From Chiridota heheva (Eukaryota; Echinodermata; Holothuroidea; Apodida; Chiridotidae), in contig JAIGNY010003850.1 of assembly GCA_020152595.1 (NCBI GenBank), positions 1,523,501 to 1,587,500 of the forward strand: DNA of 64,000 nucleotides, read 5' to 3'. This document shows positions 36,142 to 47,405 of the stretch, in pieces (positions within the stretch are counted from its first letter, which is position 1; every line of letters begins with the position of its first letter). Both the position numbers and the translations under genes were made by a program. The notes under the pieces are model-generated. The model made no database searches, was not told the DNA's origin, and saw only the letters and a list, made by a program, of their open reading frames with translations.

Positions 36142-36856
36142 GTAAAGTAATGTTTATATCTTTTCATCTGTCCCTCCCCCTCCTTTCCCTCCTTACTTTT
36201 CTTTCCTGTAGATACAATTTGAAATTGAGCAGCAAAGGGTCTTCATGTCTAAAAGCAATCATAGAGTTCTTTCATAAAAACTCTGCTTCAAAACATCTTT
36301 TCTTGTTCAAATACAAACAAATCATGATCTGACCTCTTACCCCAGGGGACCCTCTTCATCTCTGGCCTCCACAAGTTGTTCTACTTCTCATCACCTCTTC
36401 ATATAACCTCTCTTTGAAGGCATCTATTCTTCCTTTTTTTTTAGCTATTGAAATAATTACCTCCCTGGCAGACTGGCACAATATAATCTGTGCTGTTGAC
36501 ATGCTGACAAAATCTCATCAATCGTGACCAAAATATATATTTTTTAAAAGTATAATTTGAGATTCTTTCTTCATATAGTATTTGAAGTATCAAAATACTT
36601 ATGTTTGCTTTTCAATATTTTTCTCTCAATGTGTAGTTTACAAATGATATTATAATTCTTTTTGTCCCAAAACAAAGAAAAAGGTGACAATTTGTGTGCA
36701 TACAGACCCACAATGATTAGGATGGAGGATAATTGGTGTAATTGTCTAGGGGCAGAGGTGCCTGGGATTGGGGTGCGACAAAGGTTACAAAGCTCTTGGA
36801 CCTTACTGCCTAATTTTAAGCCCTTCGTTCTCACGTTTCTTTTTCTTCCTAATTAG
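36142..36856 (+). other. PKG intron 2 (715 bp)
   Basis: Bounded by GTAAAG and by a pyrimidine-rich TTCTTTTTCTTCCTAATTAG. No repeats of note and no coding pattern are seen in it. Confidence 0.9.
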
Positions 36857-36970
36857 AGGGTCAAGTGGATGTCATTCAAGGAAAGAAGGTATTAGGTCAA
36901 ATGGGACCAGGAAAACTCTTCGGTGAGCTGGCCATCCTCTACAATTGCACCAGAACAGCGTCTGTCAAAG
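36857..36970 (+). CDS. PRKG1: cGMP-dependent protein kinase, exon 3 (phosphate-binding cassette of CNB-A)
   Basis: A 114-base exon encoding residues 196-233. It contains the phosphate-binding cassette of the first cGMP site: Phe-Gly-Glu-Leu-Ala (217-221) and Arg228-Thr-Ala-Ser231. Glu219 binds the ribose and Arg228 the cyclic phosphate in this family. The residue after Arg-Thr-Ala is Ser231, as in vertebrate PRKG2, where PRKG1 has Thr; a hydroxyl side chain here underlies cGMP preference over c[13 protein letters not shown] is almost invariant in PKGs. It ends AAAG|GTAAAT. Confidence 0.97.
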
Positions 36971-37435
36971 GTAAATAAATTTATATTTGTAGAATTTTAT
37001 TATTCTTTTTTTTTTGGATTCATTTTTTCATATCTTTAAAGAAAATTTAAAATTTGTTATTAACTGACCGTGTAGGATGTTTAACTTTCTTTTATTAAGA
37101 AAAATTTAAGAACACACTGACCTTGTAGGATGTTCAACTTTCTTTTATTAAGAACAATTTAAGAACAATTGCCATCATAATATGGTGTATGAATGCTGAA
37201 TTAAAAAAAGAAGTATGTACATAAAAGCAGTACAAATTTTCACGAAGTGTTCCAACAATTTTTTTCCAAAATTGTAGATCAGGGCGAAAGGATCCGATAA
37301 CTTAAAATACAAAATATTTCAGACTAAGATCAACCCGCCCCATTTTACGAAAGATTACATGACCATTAACATTATCAACCAGTGCTAGAATTCCGATGAA
37401 GAAGTGTCGACATATTCTCAAGTTATCACAATTTT

Positions 37436-38690
37436 TTTTTGGTTCCAATGCGATAGCATCAGGAACCTACATGTATGCGGTCATGATGGCATGTGGGTGT
37501 ATGTGTGTATGTATATATGATTGTGACAGCCAGCTTGTAAACACAGTATCTCAAGAACTGTAAACTGCATTCATGTCATATTTTAAACACAGATAGCCCG
37601 TGGTCCGTAGATGTGCCCTATTGTTTTCGATGGTAATATCGTGCATATTAATGATTAGGCATGGCTTAATGTAAAAATCTTGAAATGTTCATATTTTACC
37701 AACCATGTCTGTTTTATTTCATATTCGGTATAAATATGATATTACCTAGTGTGTACATATTCATGATGTTAAAACATTGTAAAAACAATTTCATTAATAT
37801 GCGTAGTGGGCGGGGCGTAATATGATTTTGCTGAAAAGAACTTTTAAACACGTATGGTATCTCTAGAACAGTTAACTGGATTTATGTCATATTTGGTAAT
37901 TGGTACGCAGATACATGTAGCCCATGGTCTATAGATGTGCCCTATTGTTATTGGTGGTGATATCATGCATATGAATGAGTAGGCGGGGCTTAATGTACAA
38001 ATCTTGAAATATTCATATATTAACAATTGCATCTGTTTTGCTTTATATTTGGGATAATTATGTTAGCTGGGGTGTCCATGTTCATGATTTTAAGAATGTT
38101 GAGTGGGCGGGGCTTAATATGATTTTGCTGAATAGCGCTTGTAAACATGGTATCTCAAGAATGGTCATCTGGATTCATGTCATATTTGGTATACAGGTAG
38201 CCCTTGGTCTGTCCAATTGTTTTTGGTGGTGATATCATGCATATTGATAATTGGTCGGGGCTTAAACTGTAAATTTTGAAAAGTGATAATTGAACAACTC
38301 TATGCCGGTCTTGTGATTTTCAGCATGATATTTTTTTTGGTTATTTTTGTACATGCTTATGATATCAGCAGATGTCTTTGATATACATGGTGGGCATGGC
38401 TTAATGTGAATGTCCTAAATGTAAAGTAAACATACTGCATCTTATGAACGATATATCAGATTTATGCTATATCAGTGGTCATGGTCTGCACATATGTTCT
38501 AATGTCGTGGTAGTGATTTCATGAATATTAATGAGTAGGCGGGGCTCACTGACAAATTCTTGAAGTAGAATAAACAAGCAACCGATTTTGCTTCATACTT
38601 GCTATGATAATGTTGTTAGTTATTGTGCAAATGCTAATGTTGTCAACATTTTTATTGATCTGCATGGTGATTTGACTTATGAATAAATAT
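37436..38690. mobile_element. Unclassified element with internal ~300-bp tandem repeats
   Basis: After GGTTCCAATGCGATAGCATC, four diverged units follow, each with AAACACGGTATCTC, GTCATATTTGG, CCATGGTCTATAGATG, GGTGATATCATGCATAT and GGCGGGGCTTAATG. Unit starts are near 37540, 37845, 38140 and 38430. The GGGCGGGGCTTAAT word, present in each unit, is a good family marker. There is no coding frame. Another element of similar organisation is at 49537. Confidence 0.6.
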
Positions 38691-38769
38691 GGAACAAATA
38701 TTTCATAATAGGCCTATGCAATGACATGACAGTTAATACAAATTTTGCAAATCAATCTGCCTATGAAGA

Positions 38770-39040
38770 AGAAAAAAAGCATCAGAATCACAAAACCTTC
38801 TGGTTTTGGTTCAGTTTTCAGGCTTATTTGTACTAGAAGGAAGAATCTTAGTTGTACTAGAAGAATCTTAGTTGTACTAGAAGGGAGAATATTGTGATGC
38901 CAAATTATTTTGTTTTTTGGGGTCAATTTTTTTGCACATGTACCTTTCTGGTTCAGTTTTAGGCTTATTTGTACTAGAAGATAGAGAATATTGTAATTCC
39001 AAAACCTTTTTTTTTTTAGGAGGAGTGGGGGGCAATATTT
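38770..39040. repeat. Imperfect tandem duplication (~160 bp)
   Basis: TTCTGGTTTTGGTTCAGTTTT, GGCTTATTTGTACTAGAAG and GAATATTGT recur at about 38799-38900 and 38946-39000, the first with an extra short triplication of TTAGTTGTACTAGAAG. Confidence 0.65.
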
Positions 39041-39689
39041 TTGCACTTATGCTTTTGTTATCAATTATGGTTCTACCATGTTGTTTAAGCAGAAGTACAA
39101 GTGTTTGATTAAGGTTAGTGTTTCTTCAAAGTTGGTTTTACCATCATTAACCCTTCAGATGGAAAAGAGAGTTACAAAGATGATTAAAGGATTAGTAGTG
39201 GGGAGTCTTGTACTCTCATCCACTTGCGCCACGGAGACTGGGGGTAAGCACTGGCTCTATATATGAGCCTAATGGCTCGATGGAATTAGCTTAGCATTCA
39301 CATTTCATCCACAATGCATTGTCAGTACTTACATTCATTGTTCAGCCAAAGAAATGAACAATAAAATCATTACATCATGTTTTGCTCATATGTTATTTGT
39401 AGACCCCATTCCCAGTCTTACTTGTTGTGTTCATAACATAACTGTCATCTGACAAATCAGTAATGAATATTGAAAAGACTGTTAAAGCTGAAAACGATGG
39501 TAATTGTGTGAAAGCTGCAAATAATTATGGTAATTGCAGTGATCCTTACATAATGGTCACTATGACAACAGCCATGTGTATGACATACAACTTCATAACA
39601 GTGTATCAGCTGCAGATGCAAAATGTTTCTTTGCTAAATATATGTGCTTTCTTGAAAGGTCAGTGTCTGATAACAATTAAAACAGTAAA

Positions 39690-39780
39690 TTATTAGTTAA
39701 AAAAGAGTAAATTACTTGTTAAAAAAGAGTAAATTACTTGTTAAAACAGTAAATTACTTGTTAAAAACAGTAAATTAAGA
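39690..39780. repeat. Short AGTAAATTACTTGTTAAAA minisatellite
   Basis: Four copies of a 20-26-bp unit AGTAAATTACTTGTTAAAA with small length changes. Confidence 0.85.
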
Positions 39781-40377
39781 TTAATAATCTTTAAATTGTG
39801 AAAATAGCATAATTAGTTTACACGTTATAACCAGTCAAGTTTGAGATTGTTTTTATATTCAAAATTTGTGAAACATGGAAAAGCAAAATCTCCTGTTTTC
39901 ATAATGTATTAAATGATTAGTTCAGAGGTCAAGCAAGTGTAATCTAATATGAAAAAGGATTTTAAAAGAAACACAATAGTGGTGAATGCATTAAAAATCT
40001 TATTCCTTTGAGAAGATATCTTGGTATCATTTGTGTGGAAATGATTGAAATCAGATAGTTGTGATGTCATAGCCTCAAATTCCTCAAAGTCTTTATGGAT
40101 ATGATTGTATTTTATCATATTTTGTCCTGCGATTTTTTGGCTTTAGAATCATGGGATGTTTAAAAAGTAGTAAAACTGAATCTAGCAAGGGTATTTATAA
40201 TATACCACCTATAGAAAGTTTGAGGGAAAATAATTTAAATAGTGAAAAAGTTAAATTAACTTTCTTTGAAATACATTAACAATTTTTTTAAATGTGAGAG
40301 TGAAGGTACAACTTTCCATAGTAGACTTACTACACCAGTCATTTCTACACAGATAAGACTTTCTTAACCCTTCCTTA

Positions 40378-42218
40378 CTCTTCCATAGCATTTGAGATTA
40401 CAAGTGTTATTTTAGGGAACTTTTTGGAAAGGGGGCTTTTTCACAAATTTATCTTCATTTTCTACTGTTATAATTTTATGTTATATGAAAGCTAAGACTT
40501 TAAACTTTATGTTGGTTTGCATAATTATCTTGTGAATTATGCAAATTTATGCAAATGATGTCATTAATTGAGATTATTAGATGTCCTAAAACTGCTATCT
40601 TTGTGATATTCTGCTTTTTGTTGCTAATTAGAAAAAAGACGATTGATAGAATTTATGAATTGTTGAAAGAAGGACCTTTCATTTGATAGTACTCTTGATT
40701 TTTTTGGAGCAAGAAAAAAATTCTTTCGTCAATTTTATTTTTTTGACTTTTTTGGCCTAAAAATTGACCTGATTTTGCCGAAGATCTATCTGATAGGATT
40801 TGGCACTATACTTTTCTATAAACAGGCATTGTTCCTTTCTATGATGCACACAACTAATGTAATATAAAAAGGAAATGTTTACACCCAAATTTCAATAAAA
40901 AATGTTATGCAAATGATATGCAAATTAGCTAATTTACCTCATTTATTATGCGCAGGCTTGAAGTTTTCAGTTTATGAACCAATTTTAGCCATTGGAAGCT
41001 TTGAAAATACTTATATTAATTCAGGATATACTGAAAGTTTTTTAGAAACTTAATTTTGTTGATTCCTGTAGGAATTCTTGGTGAAAAGGTACTCAATAAT
41101 GGTTCAAAGCATTAGTAATCATCTTGACGTTGCCAAACTTGGAATCCTTCAGAGAGTTGGTACCGCATATGAAATGTCAATAAGTTTGTCTAAATACAGG
41201 AAAATCTTTTAAAGAAGTACAATTTTAACTGTTTCCAAGGAAATACAGGGGTTGGGGTGGGGTGGGTTGGGGTTCTGGCTTATCTATATTGGGAGGGGAA
41301 CCAGGGAAAATGCCATCCCCCCTCAAAAAATAAAAAATTATGGCCCTCTTCCAGGATCCAAAATCCTTCAAAGAAAATAACTTTCCTCTACATGGGGCAG
41401 CTTGGCCCCCACCATTGGTATCTTGCCCCAACATGTCTCTCTTTCCAACAACATGGGACCCTTTCCCTTTAAAATGTTTAATCCTATTCCACTGCACCAC
41501 AACATGGAATCAGAATTCGCGAAATAGGTATATGGGCACTGTTGCACTATAAATCAAAGATTGATCTGTATAGTTTCATCCAAAATTACTATATACAGAT
41601 AATTCATGTTAACCATATCGGATTTTAGTGACCCATTTACTTGTTTATAATCATTACAAGTATATAATCCCAGCTAAATTACACTGCCTAATTTTGAATG
41701 GATCAGAACTAACATTAGCTATGCCTAACGTTAAGCCTAACGAGTAACGTTAGTAAGCATGAAGTTTAAAAAATGCACTCGCGATTTTAGAAATTTGATT
41801 TTTTTTTATTTTACCTGGTTCTGATCATCTTTAGGCCTCTTCTGGATTGGGTCCAGGTACTAGAAGATCTCCATCACTGGCGATAGCCTTCTGACTTTTC
41901 CTAATCCTCAGTTTCACTTTCAAACAAGATTCGGGATACACATTTTTCTGTCGCTCAACGTAAATGTCAACAAAATCTAAAAATAACTCGAGTGACATAG
42001 CTATAAAACGAATGAATATGCATTTTTCAGGACATTTTAAACAAAATGGTAAATTTCTGAATGTTTGGACAAAATTTGCTGAATAAATGTGAGTATAGAC
42101 CCCAACAAAAAAATACAAAAAGATCTTTCCGAGATCTTTGCAATGAAATTTTTGCACCCCTATAGAATGTTGGTAAGGTCCTGATTTTATTTTTGGAAAA
42201 CGCATGGTAGAGTAAGGG
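40378..42218. mobile_element. Non-autonomous piggyBac-ended element, 1.84 kb
   Basis: The left end is CCCTTCCTTACTCTTCCAT preceded by TTAA (40374-40377). The right end, on the opposite strand, is CCCTTACTCTACCATGCG. The right end is nearly identical to the ends of the cores in the 15.6-16.7-kb array. Boundaries are supported independently by interruption of the inverted-repeat element around it. No transposase is recognised inside. A minus-strand open frame with splice-like borders lies near the right end. Confidence 0.7.
41834..42001 (-). CDS. Candidate minus-strand exon, unknown protein (tentative)
   Basis: Inside the piggyBac-ended element, the minus strand reads MSLELFLDFVDIYVERQ, then KNVYPESCLKVKLRIRKSQK and AIASDGDLLVPGPNPEEA before a stop. 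Directly before the Met the minus strand has CATTCGTTTTATAG, a plausible 3' splice site. Shortly after the stop comes ACCAG|GTAAAA, a plausible donor. Amino-acid use looks protein-like rather than AT-biased filler. The open frame extends upstream to 42304, but that part runs through the inverted-repeat arm and the element's end. I do not recognise the family; it may be a captured exon, a decayed element-encoded protein or chance. Confidence 0.25.
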
Positions 42219-43102
42219 AATATCTTCTTAATGGAATAACATTTTTGAATGCTTTCTTCACTATTTTGTTTCTTTTGAAATCCTCTTTCATACAAGATGG
42301 ACATGCCTGACTACTGAACTTGTCCTTTGAATTGAAAGACTGTTAGAATCACTTTTATTAGCCTGTGTGATAATGTTCCAAAGTTTAAATTAAGTGCTTT
42401 TTTGTCCCATACAGCTGGTTTTCTCCATTGTGACAGAATTTAAGTCAAAAACAGTAGATATTTGTAAGAAAATGAAGAGTCATTATATTCAATTATTGAC
42501 ATCATAAATTTGGCATATTCTCCAGAAAAATAATCATGCCTGAAAAAATTAAAAAAAGTTTATTTTAATGTGATTTTGATGCAGTGTTAACATTAGTGAG
42601 AGAGGTAGAGGCATTGCCACTCTTTAGCCTCCCCCCATTTTTCATGACATGTAAATTTTAGCACAGATTAGTCAATCAAACCAATAATCCCCCCTCAAAT
42701 TTCAATTCCTAGCGTGAATCTTGGAATTTGCCAGAATGTTGTTTTTGCTTGCATCATATTCTGGAGATTTTAAAATGAATGAAACTGACATCAATTCCTC
42801 AAACAATTTTTCCTTTAAATGTTTACCTCACTTCTTGTCTTCGTAATGAACTACATTGTAAATCTTGTATATGGTTTCATTATTGATGTCCTTGGGCATA
42901 AGTGTTTAGTATCAAGTCGTGTTGTTTTTAAGTTCTCAATAATTGAGGAGATTTGCCGCAAATAAAAGCTCAACTTTAGCCTGTTTTGCAACTTCTAATG
43001 CCCTAGTTATTTATGGCCTGTAGTTTTGTCATTGTTTTCAGTTATTTTATTCATTACAACTTGATCAGCTTTCATAACATTTTTTGTACTCCTATCATTC
43101 AG

Positions 43103-43292
43103 GGAAATGTTAACTTGCAGCACGCTTGGGACAAAATAAGATTCTTAGCTTGGGCAAGTGTGCTGCAAGCGTGCTGTAAGCGTGTGCAGGCGTGCACAAG
43201 TTTGCTGCAAGCTTGCTGCAAGTTTGCTGCTAGCTTGCTGCAAGCTTGTCGCAAGTGAATTGCAAGCTTGCTGCAAGTGAGTATTTCTGTAA
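43103..43292. mobile_element. Short AGCTTGC-rich element
   Basis: Runs of TTGCTGCAAGC-like words (TGCAAGCTTGCTGCAAG) over about 170 bp, ending GTATTTCTGTAACAG. Composition and the TTTCTGTAA end match the larger element at 62198-63521, of which this looks like a short relative. Confidence 0.5.
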
Positions 43293-43646
43293 CAGATGTG
43301 TTGCTACTTGCTAGACAATAAACAGCTTAAAAGCTATGGACAGGCAGCAACAACAACTTTAGATTAATTGGAGGAAAATATGCTCTGAACCATTTGAATG
43401 TTAAGGCCTTAATTATTGTAATATATTATGGAAATATTCATTTAGATTCATGACATAGCAAAGAGAAAACATAGCAAAGAGAAAATGTATAAATTTTGTT
43501 ATGTTTACTGATTGGTCAATCCTCCACCATCGTTAGTTGAATGGAACCACTTGAACATGTGACAAAGCTGCTTAAAATCTCCATCATTGCAGGATAAAAC
43601 AAGTCTGATGATTTTCAATAACTAAAATGTAGGAGAGAAATTTAAA

Positions 43647-43850
43647 GCCTTAGAAATTGAAAAGAATTGCCTTAGAAATTGAAAAGAATTGCCTTAGAAA
43701 TTGAAAAGAATTGCCTTAGAAATTGAAAAGAATTGCCTTAGAAATTGAAAAGAATTGCCTTAGAAATTGAAAAGAATTGCCTTAGAAATTGAAAAGAATT
43801 GCCTTAGAAATTGAAAAGAATTGCCTTAGAAATTGAAAAGAATTGCCTTA
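43647..43850. repeat. 22-bp perfect tandem array
   Basis: Nine essentially perfect copies of GCCTTAGAAATTGAAAAGAATT followed by a partial unit (GCCTTACAGAATTT). The lack of divergence suggests recent expansion. Confidence 0.97.
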
Positions 43851-43859
43851 CAGAATTTG

Positions 43860-45120
43860 AGCTCTGTGCTCTTTCATACATCAAAGTTTTTCCTTACATT
43901 GAAAATTTGTCAAATTTTGATTTGGCACAACCTAAAAAGTACATGTGATGTTATTGAGACCACCCTGTTCAGAATTGAAAGCTCTTTCTGGTGAATATGA
44001 AATCTCTACCTTCATAATCTGTTAAATCATCTTGAAAGCATGACTGAAGTATCCTTGTTTATATTTCTATCTTGAGTTAGGAGTTTTTTGTGATGGTCAG
44101 AGAACTTGAAAGCATCTTGTCTGATTTTGAACATGTACTGTATTTGACCCTTTGATCTTTCCGCAACTCTTATGTACATAGAATCCCAACATCAGTTTAT
44201 TTACTTCGTTAAGATTCTTTTCATTGTGCCGCTGTTTTAATTATGTTACTTAGATTACTAGAATAAGTATGTGGGCAACGTAATGAGTGGTGTTTGGTCA
44301 ACTTAAGAGCATGCAGTGTTTACACTATTTTAAATTTAGTTTTGGATTTTACCCCCTTTTTTATTTTTATTGTTATTTTATTTTTATTTTGGGGGGAGGG
44401 GAGATTCCCCCCCCTTGTGTAATTATTTTTTGGGGGAGGGGAGGATTTTAAAAAAAAGGGGGAGAATTCTTTTTGGAGAAATACAAAAAGAGACCTAAGG
44501 AATACCACAAAAATGCAAAGTATGTGGGAAAGTTACAAAGAATATATATTTTTTTTGTATATGTAAGTTTCAAGTTGACTGACTTATTTATCTCTAAAAG
44601 AATTGCCATTATTATTTCTACCGTGATGGTCTTGTTAATGAATTTTTACTTGCACCAACGAGGCATTCTCTCTTGATGATTTGCTGGACAGTCTTACACA
44701 AAGTGAAAAAGGTACTCGCCCCACCATCTTGTAGTGGGGTACATTTTCACGAATATGAGGACCTGAGTACATGTACGAGTCCCAAAGCCATGAGTACTCC
44801 AAATTTTCATTTCCTGAGTATGAGTAAAATAACTTGGGTACGAGTAAGAGTAGTACAACTATAGATAAAGGAAAAAATCATGTTGGGTAAATAAAAGGTA
44901 AGCTTCTTTAACTACCTATGGATGTGTGGCAACTTTGCTTACAAGAGATAGAATGATTATGCATAAAATAATTTCTAAACGTTAGGCCTAAAGACTGAAA
45001 GGTAACACCTTAGTTCCGAGTTATGCCCGATTAAAGTTTAACACTTTTCCATCATAATATGGAAAAACTGTTATGTATGAAAATGGCGGCCAGTGTATGA
45101 ATTTTTTTTAAATTTTATTG
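43860..45120. other. Intron 3 tail, no gene seen
   Basis: The only notable features are poly-T and poly-G tracts near 44340-44470 (GGGGGGAGGGGAG repeated twice) and a GAGTA-rich stretch near 44755-44855. No coding pattern is seen. Confidence 0.5.
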
Positions 45121-45143
45121 GATTTTCTCTGATTTTGTTGCAG

Positions 45144-45249
45144 CTGTGACAGACGCAAAGCTATGGGCGATCGAAAGGAAAGTCTTCCAAGTCATCATGA
45201 TGAAAACGGGTCTCAGGAGGCAAGAGGAGCATCTGAAGTTCCTCGTTAG
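45144..45249 (+). CDS. PRKG1: cGMP-dependent protein kinase, exon 4 (end of CNB-A and linker)
   Basis: A 106-base exon after TTTTGTTGCAG, ending CGTTAG|GTGAGT. It completes Ala234 with the last base of exon 3 and encodes AVTDAKLWAIERKVFQVIMM, then KTGLRRQEEHLKFLV (residues 234-268), with two bases of Ser269. KLWAIERKVFQVIMMKTG matches KLWAIDRQCFQTIMMRTG of PRKG1; the Trp-Ala-Ile-Glu/Asp-Arg strand and following helix close the first cGMP site and lead into the interdomain helix. The intron repeat beginning at its donor is noted separately. Confidence 0.97.
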
Positions 45250-45439
45250 GTGAGTCACTATTACATCAGATAATTACAATGATTTAGGTGGGTCACTATT
45301 ACATCAGATAATTACAATGATTTAGGTGGGTCACTATTACATCAGATAATTACAATGATTTAGGTGGGTCACTATTACATCAGATAATTACAATGACTTA
45401 GGTGGGTCACTATTACATCAGATAATTACATAATTTCAA
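45250..45439 (+). repeat. 38-bp tandem array starting at the exon 4 splice donor
   Basis: Units start at 45250, 45288, 45326, 45364 and 45402 (period 38). The first begins with the real donor GTGAGTCACTATTACATCAG; the others read GTGGGTCAC and are each preceded by TTTAG or CTTAG. Each copy therefore offers an AG|GTGGGT sequence. Confidence 0.95.
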
Positions 45440-45444
45440 GCTTG

Positions 45445-47110
45445 CATTCATCTTGCATTCATCTTGCATTCATTTGGCTGAGAGCTCTGTCAAGCTTGTT
45501 ATATCCTTTACTACATTTTAAGCTTTCTTTCAGCTTTTCATTTTAGTTCATGAAGCTTGCCATCTGTTCTTAGTAATTTTCAGTAGTTTGTGGTGAGCTT
45601 ATCTCACTGGATTAATACAATTTTTGAGCTTCTAGTAATCTTGCTGAGAGCCCAGATGAACTTGCGGTAACCTTTACTACCCTTATAAAGAAAATTGAGC
45701 ATTCTTTCAGCTTTCCATTATTTCATGAAGCTTGTGATTAGCTCTTTGTTATCAGATTATTACAAAAATTTGTTACTGAGCATTGTTTCAGTTTAGGCTT
45801 GTCATCTGTTCTTTGTAATTTGCAGTGGCTTTCAGTGAGCTTATCTCACAGTGAATTAAAACAATTTTGAGTTTGCAGTAAGCTTGACAAGAGCTCTGAC
45901 AAGCTTGCAGTAACCTTTACTACCCTTTACAAAGATATGAGCCTTCTTTCAGCTTGTCATTTAGCTAGTGAAGCGTGCCATTTGCTCTTAGTTATTTTCA
46001 TTAGCTTAAGTTGAGCTTAAAAAAGTTATTAAAAAAAAGTTGGACATGCAGCAGGGTTGGGGTCAATTAAAATTGTGTAATTTGTAAATAATTACAATTA
46101 TGCTGCAATTGTAATTGACAATGGGCAGCTGTAATTGTAATTGACAATTTCTGGGCGGCTGTAATTGTAATTGAACTAAAAAATTGAAGTAATTAAATAT
46201 TTGTGGGCAATTACAAGTTAATCACTATTATTCTTCTTTATTATTATTTTCTTTTGGAACTCTATTAGTAATAACAACTCCTTGAAATCAGTCATTAAAT
46301 ACTGTTTCCTATTAATAAAAACTTCCTTAAATACAGTGGGTATTGTTCAACTTCCTGTGGAAAAAGCATGCCTTTGTTTTTAGCTCAACATCCCTTTAAG
46401 GAGTTTGAGCTTATGCGATGACTAACTTGAGAGCCAGATTCTCGCCCGGATATGTTCGGATTTTTGCAGCGTTTTGTATCCTATGCGTCTTTTGTATATT
46501 TTGCTGTGTTGCTTTGTTTGGCTTAAATAGATCGATATGTTGATGAAATAACAATTCATATTGTTGCGTAGTTTTAATGAATTCTGCATTCCAAAATTCA
46601 CTTAAAATCTTTCAATAACTTAGAATTTACTCGGCGCAAACTGAAGGAATTTAGCATTTATGATAAATAGCATTGGCTCGGGAAATACAACCAATCATCT
46701 CCGATTGAAAGAAAACTATGTTTTTATTTGCTGGAGTGTTAAAATACCATCTTGCACATATGCTAATCGAGTGTGATATCCCATTAAGGATTTCTCCCAA
46801 TTAGTAGTCCAATTGGCGTATAACTTTTGTAGTTGATAGCTGATTTAAGCGATAAATTGGGTTTAAAAAACCTATTAAAAGCTAAGAGTGGCTAAATAGC
46901 TTATTTTATTCTTTCAGTTTGTGTCATAAGCTTGTAAAGTTTGACATCTGCTTTTTGTCATTTTCATTTGCTTGCAATGAGCTAACATCACTTGATTAAA
47001 AAAAAAATGAACTTGCAGTAAGCTTGCTAAGGGCTCTGATGACCTTGTAGTAACTTTAACTACCCTTTTAAAAATAGGAGTGTTCCTTCAGTTTGAATTG
47101 GAGTGATTAG
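45445..47110. repeat. AGCTTG-rich ~220-bp repeat family, interrupted
   Basis: Units with GAGCTCTGACAAGCTTGCAG, TAACCTTTACTACCCTT and CTTTCAGCTTKTCATT recur between about 45475 and 46020 and again at 46910-47100. The interruption at about 46050-46900 starts with CAGGGTTGGGGTCAATTA and a run of TGTAATTG words, an end type common to hAT-like non-autonomous elements, but its right end was not found. Confidence 0.6.
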
Positions 47111-47224
47111 ACCTTGAGAGATTAAAACGAGAAGAAAACAAAATCTGGCGGGGGTGGGAGGGGGGGGGAGTTGTCACCAGATAGAATCATTCTTTAAATA
47201 GTAATGAAATGCACAAAGACATTT

Positions 47225-47405
47225 AAAGAAATGTGAGCCTGTGATGTATGTCACAAGTTGTCTGATTTCAGCCGCTTCTACAAAAACCAGACACATCTTC
47301 TAAATGGAATAAGATATTATGGATACTTTTTTTGCTATTTTGTTCCATTTAATAACCTCTTTTGTATAAGATGAACTTGCTTGACTAATGAACTAATTGT
47401 TTTAA
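47225..47405. mobile_element. Long-arm inverted-repeat family, solo right arm
   Basis: TCACAAGTTGTCTGATTTCAG, GGAATAAGATATT, CTATTTTGTTCCATTTAATA and ACTTGCTTGACTAATGAACT follow the right-arm order of the complete copies. No left arm was found upstream. Confidence 0.65.

Larger units (their letters stand above)
39905..42330. mobile_element. Long-arm inverted-repeat element, copy 3, split by an insertion
   Basis: Left arm and centre run from 39912 to 40373 (GATTAGTTCAGAGGTCAAGC, AATCTTATTCCTTTGAGAAG, centre GGGTATTTATAATATACCAC). The right arm resumes at 42219-42330 (AATATCTTCTTAATGGAATA, CACTATTTTGTTTCTTTTG). In the uninterrupted copy at 48456 these two parts are adjacent, so about 1.84 kb was inserted here (see 40378-42218). 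Confidence 0.75.
36971..45143 (+). other. PKG intron 3 (8.2 kb)
   Basis: Bounded by GTAAAT and by TTTTGTTGCAG. It contains the satellite-like element at 37436, the nested inverted-repeat and piggyBac-ended elements at 39905-42330, and the 22-bp array at 43647. Confidence 0.85.

Noticed and set aside
39463..39696. 77-codon frame in intron 3 as a possible extra PKG exon
   Set aside because: No splice-bounded match to any PKG region, and exons 3 and 4 already join in phase with no missing family residues between them.
43647..43850. CRISPR-like array
   Set aside because: The 22-bp units are directly adjacent with no spacers, and the genome is eukaryotic.
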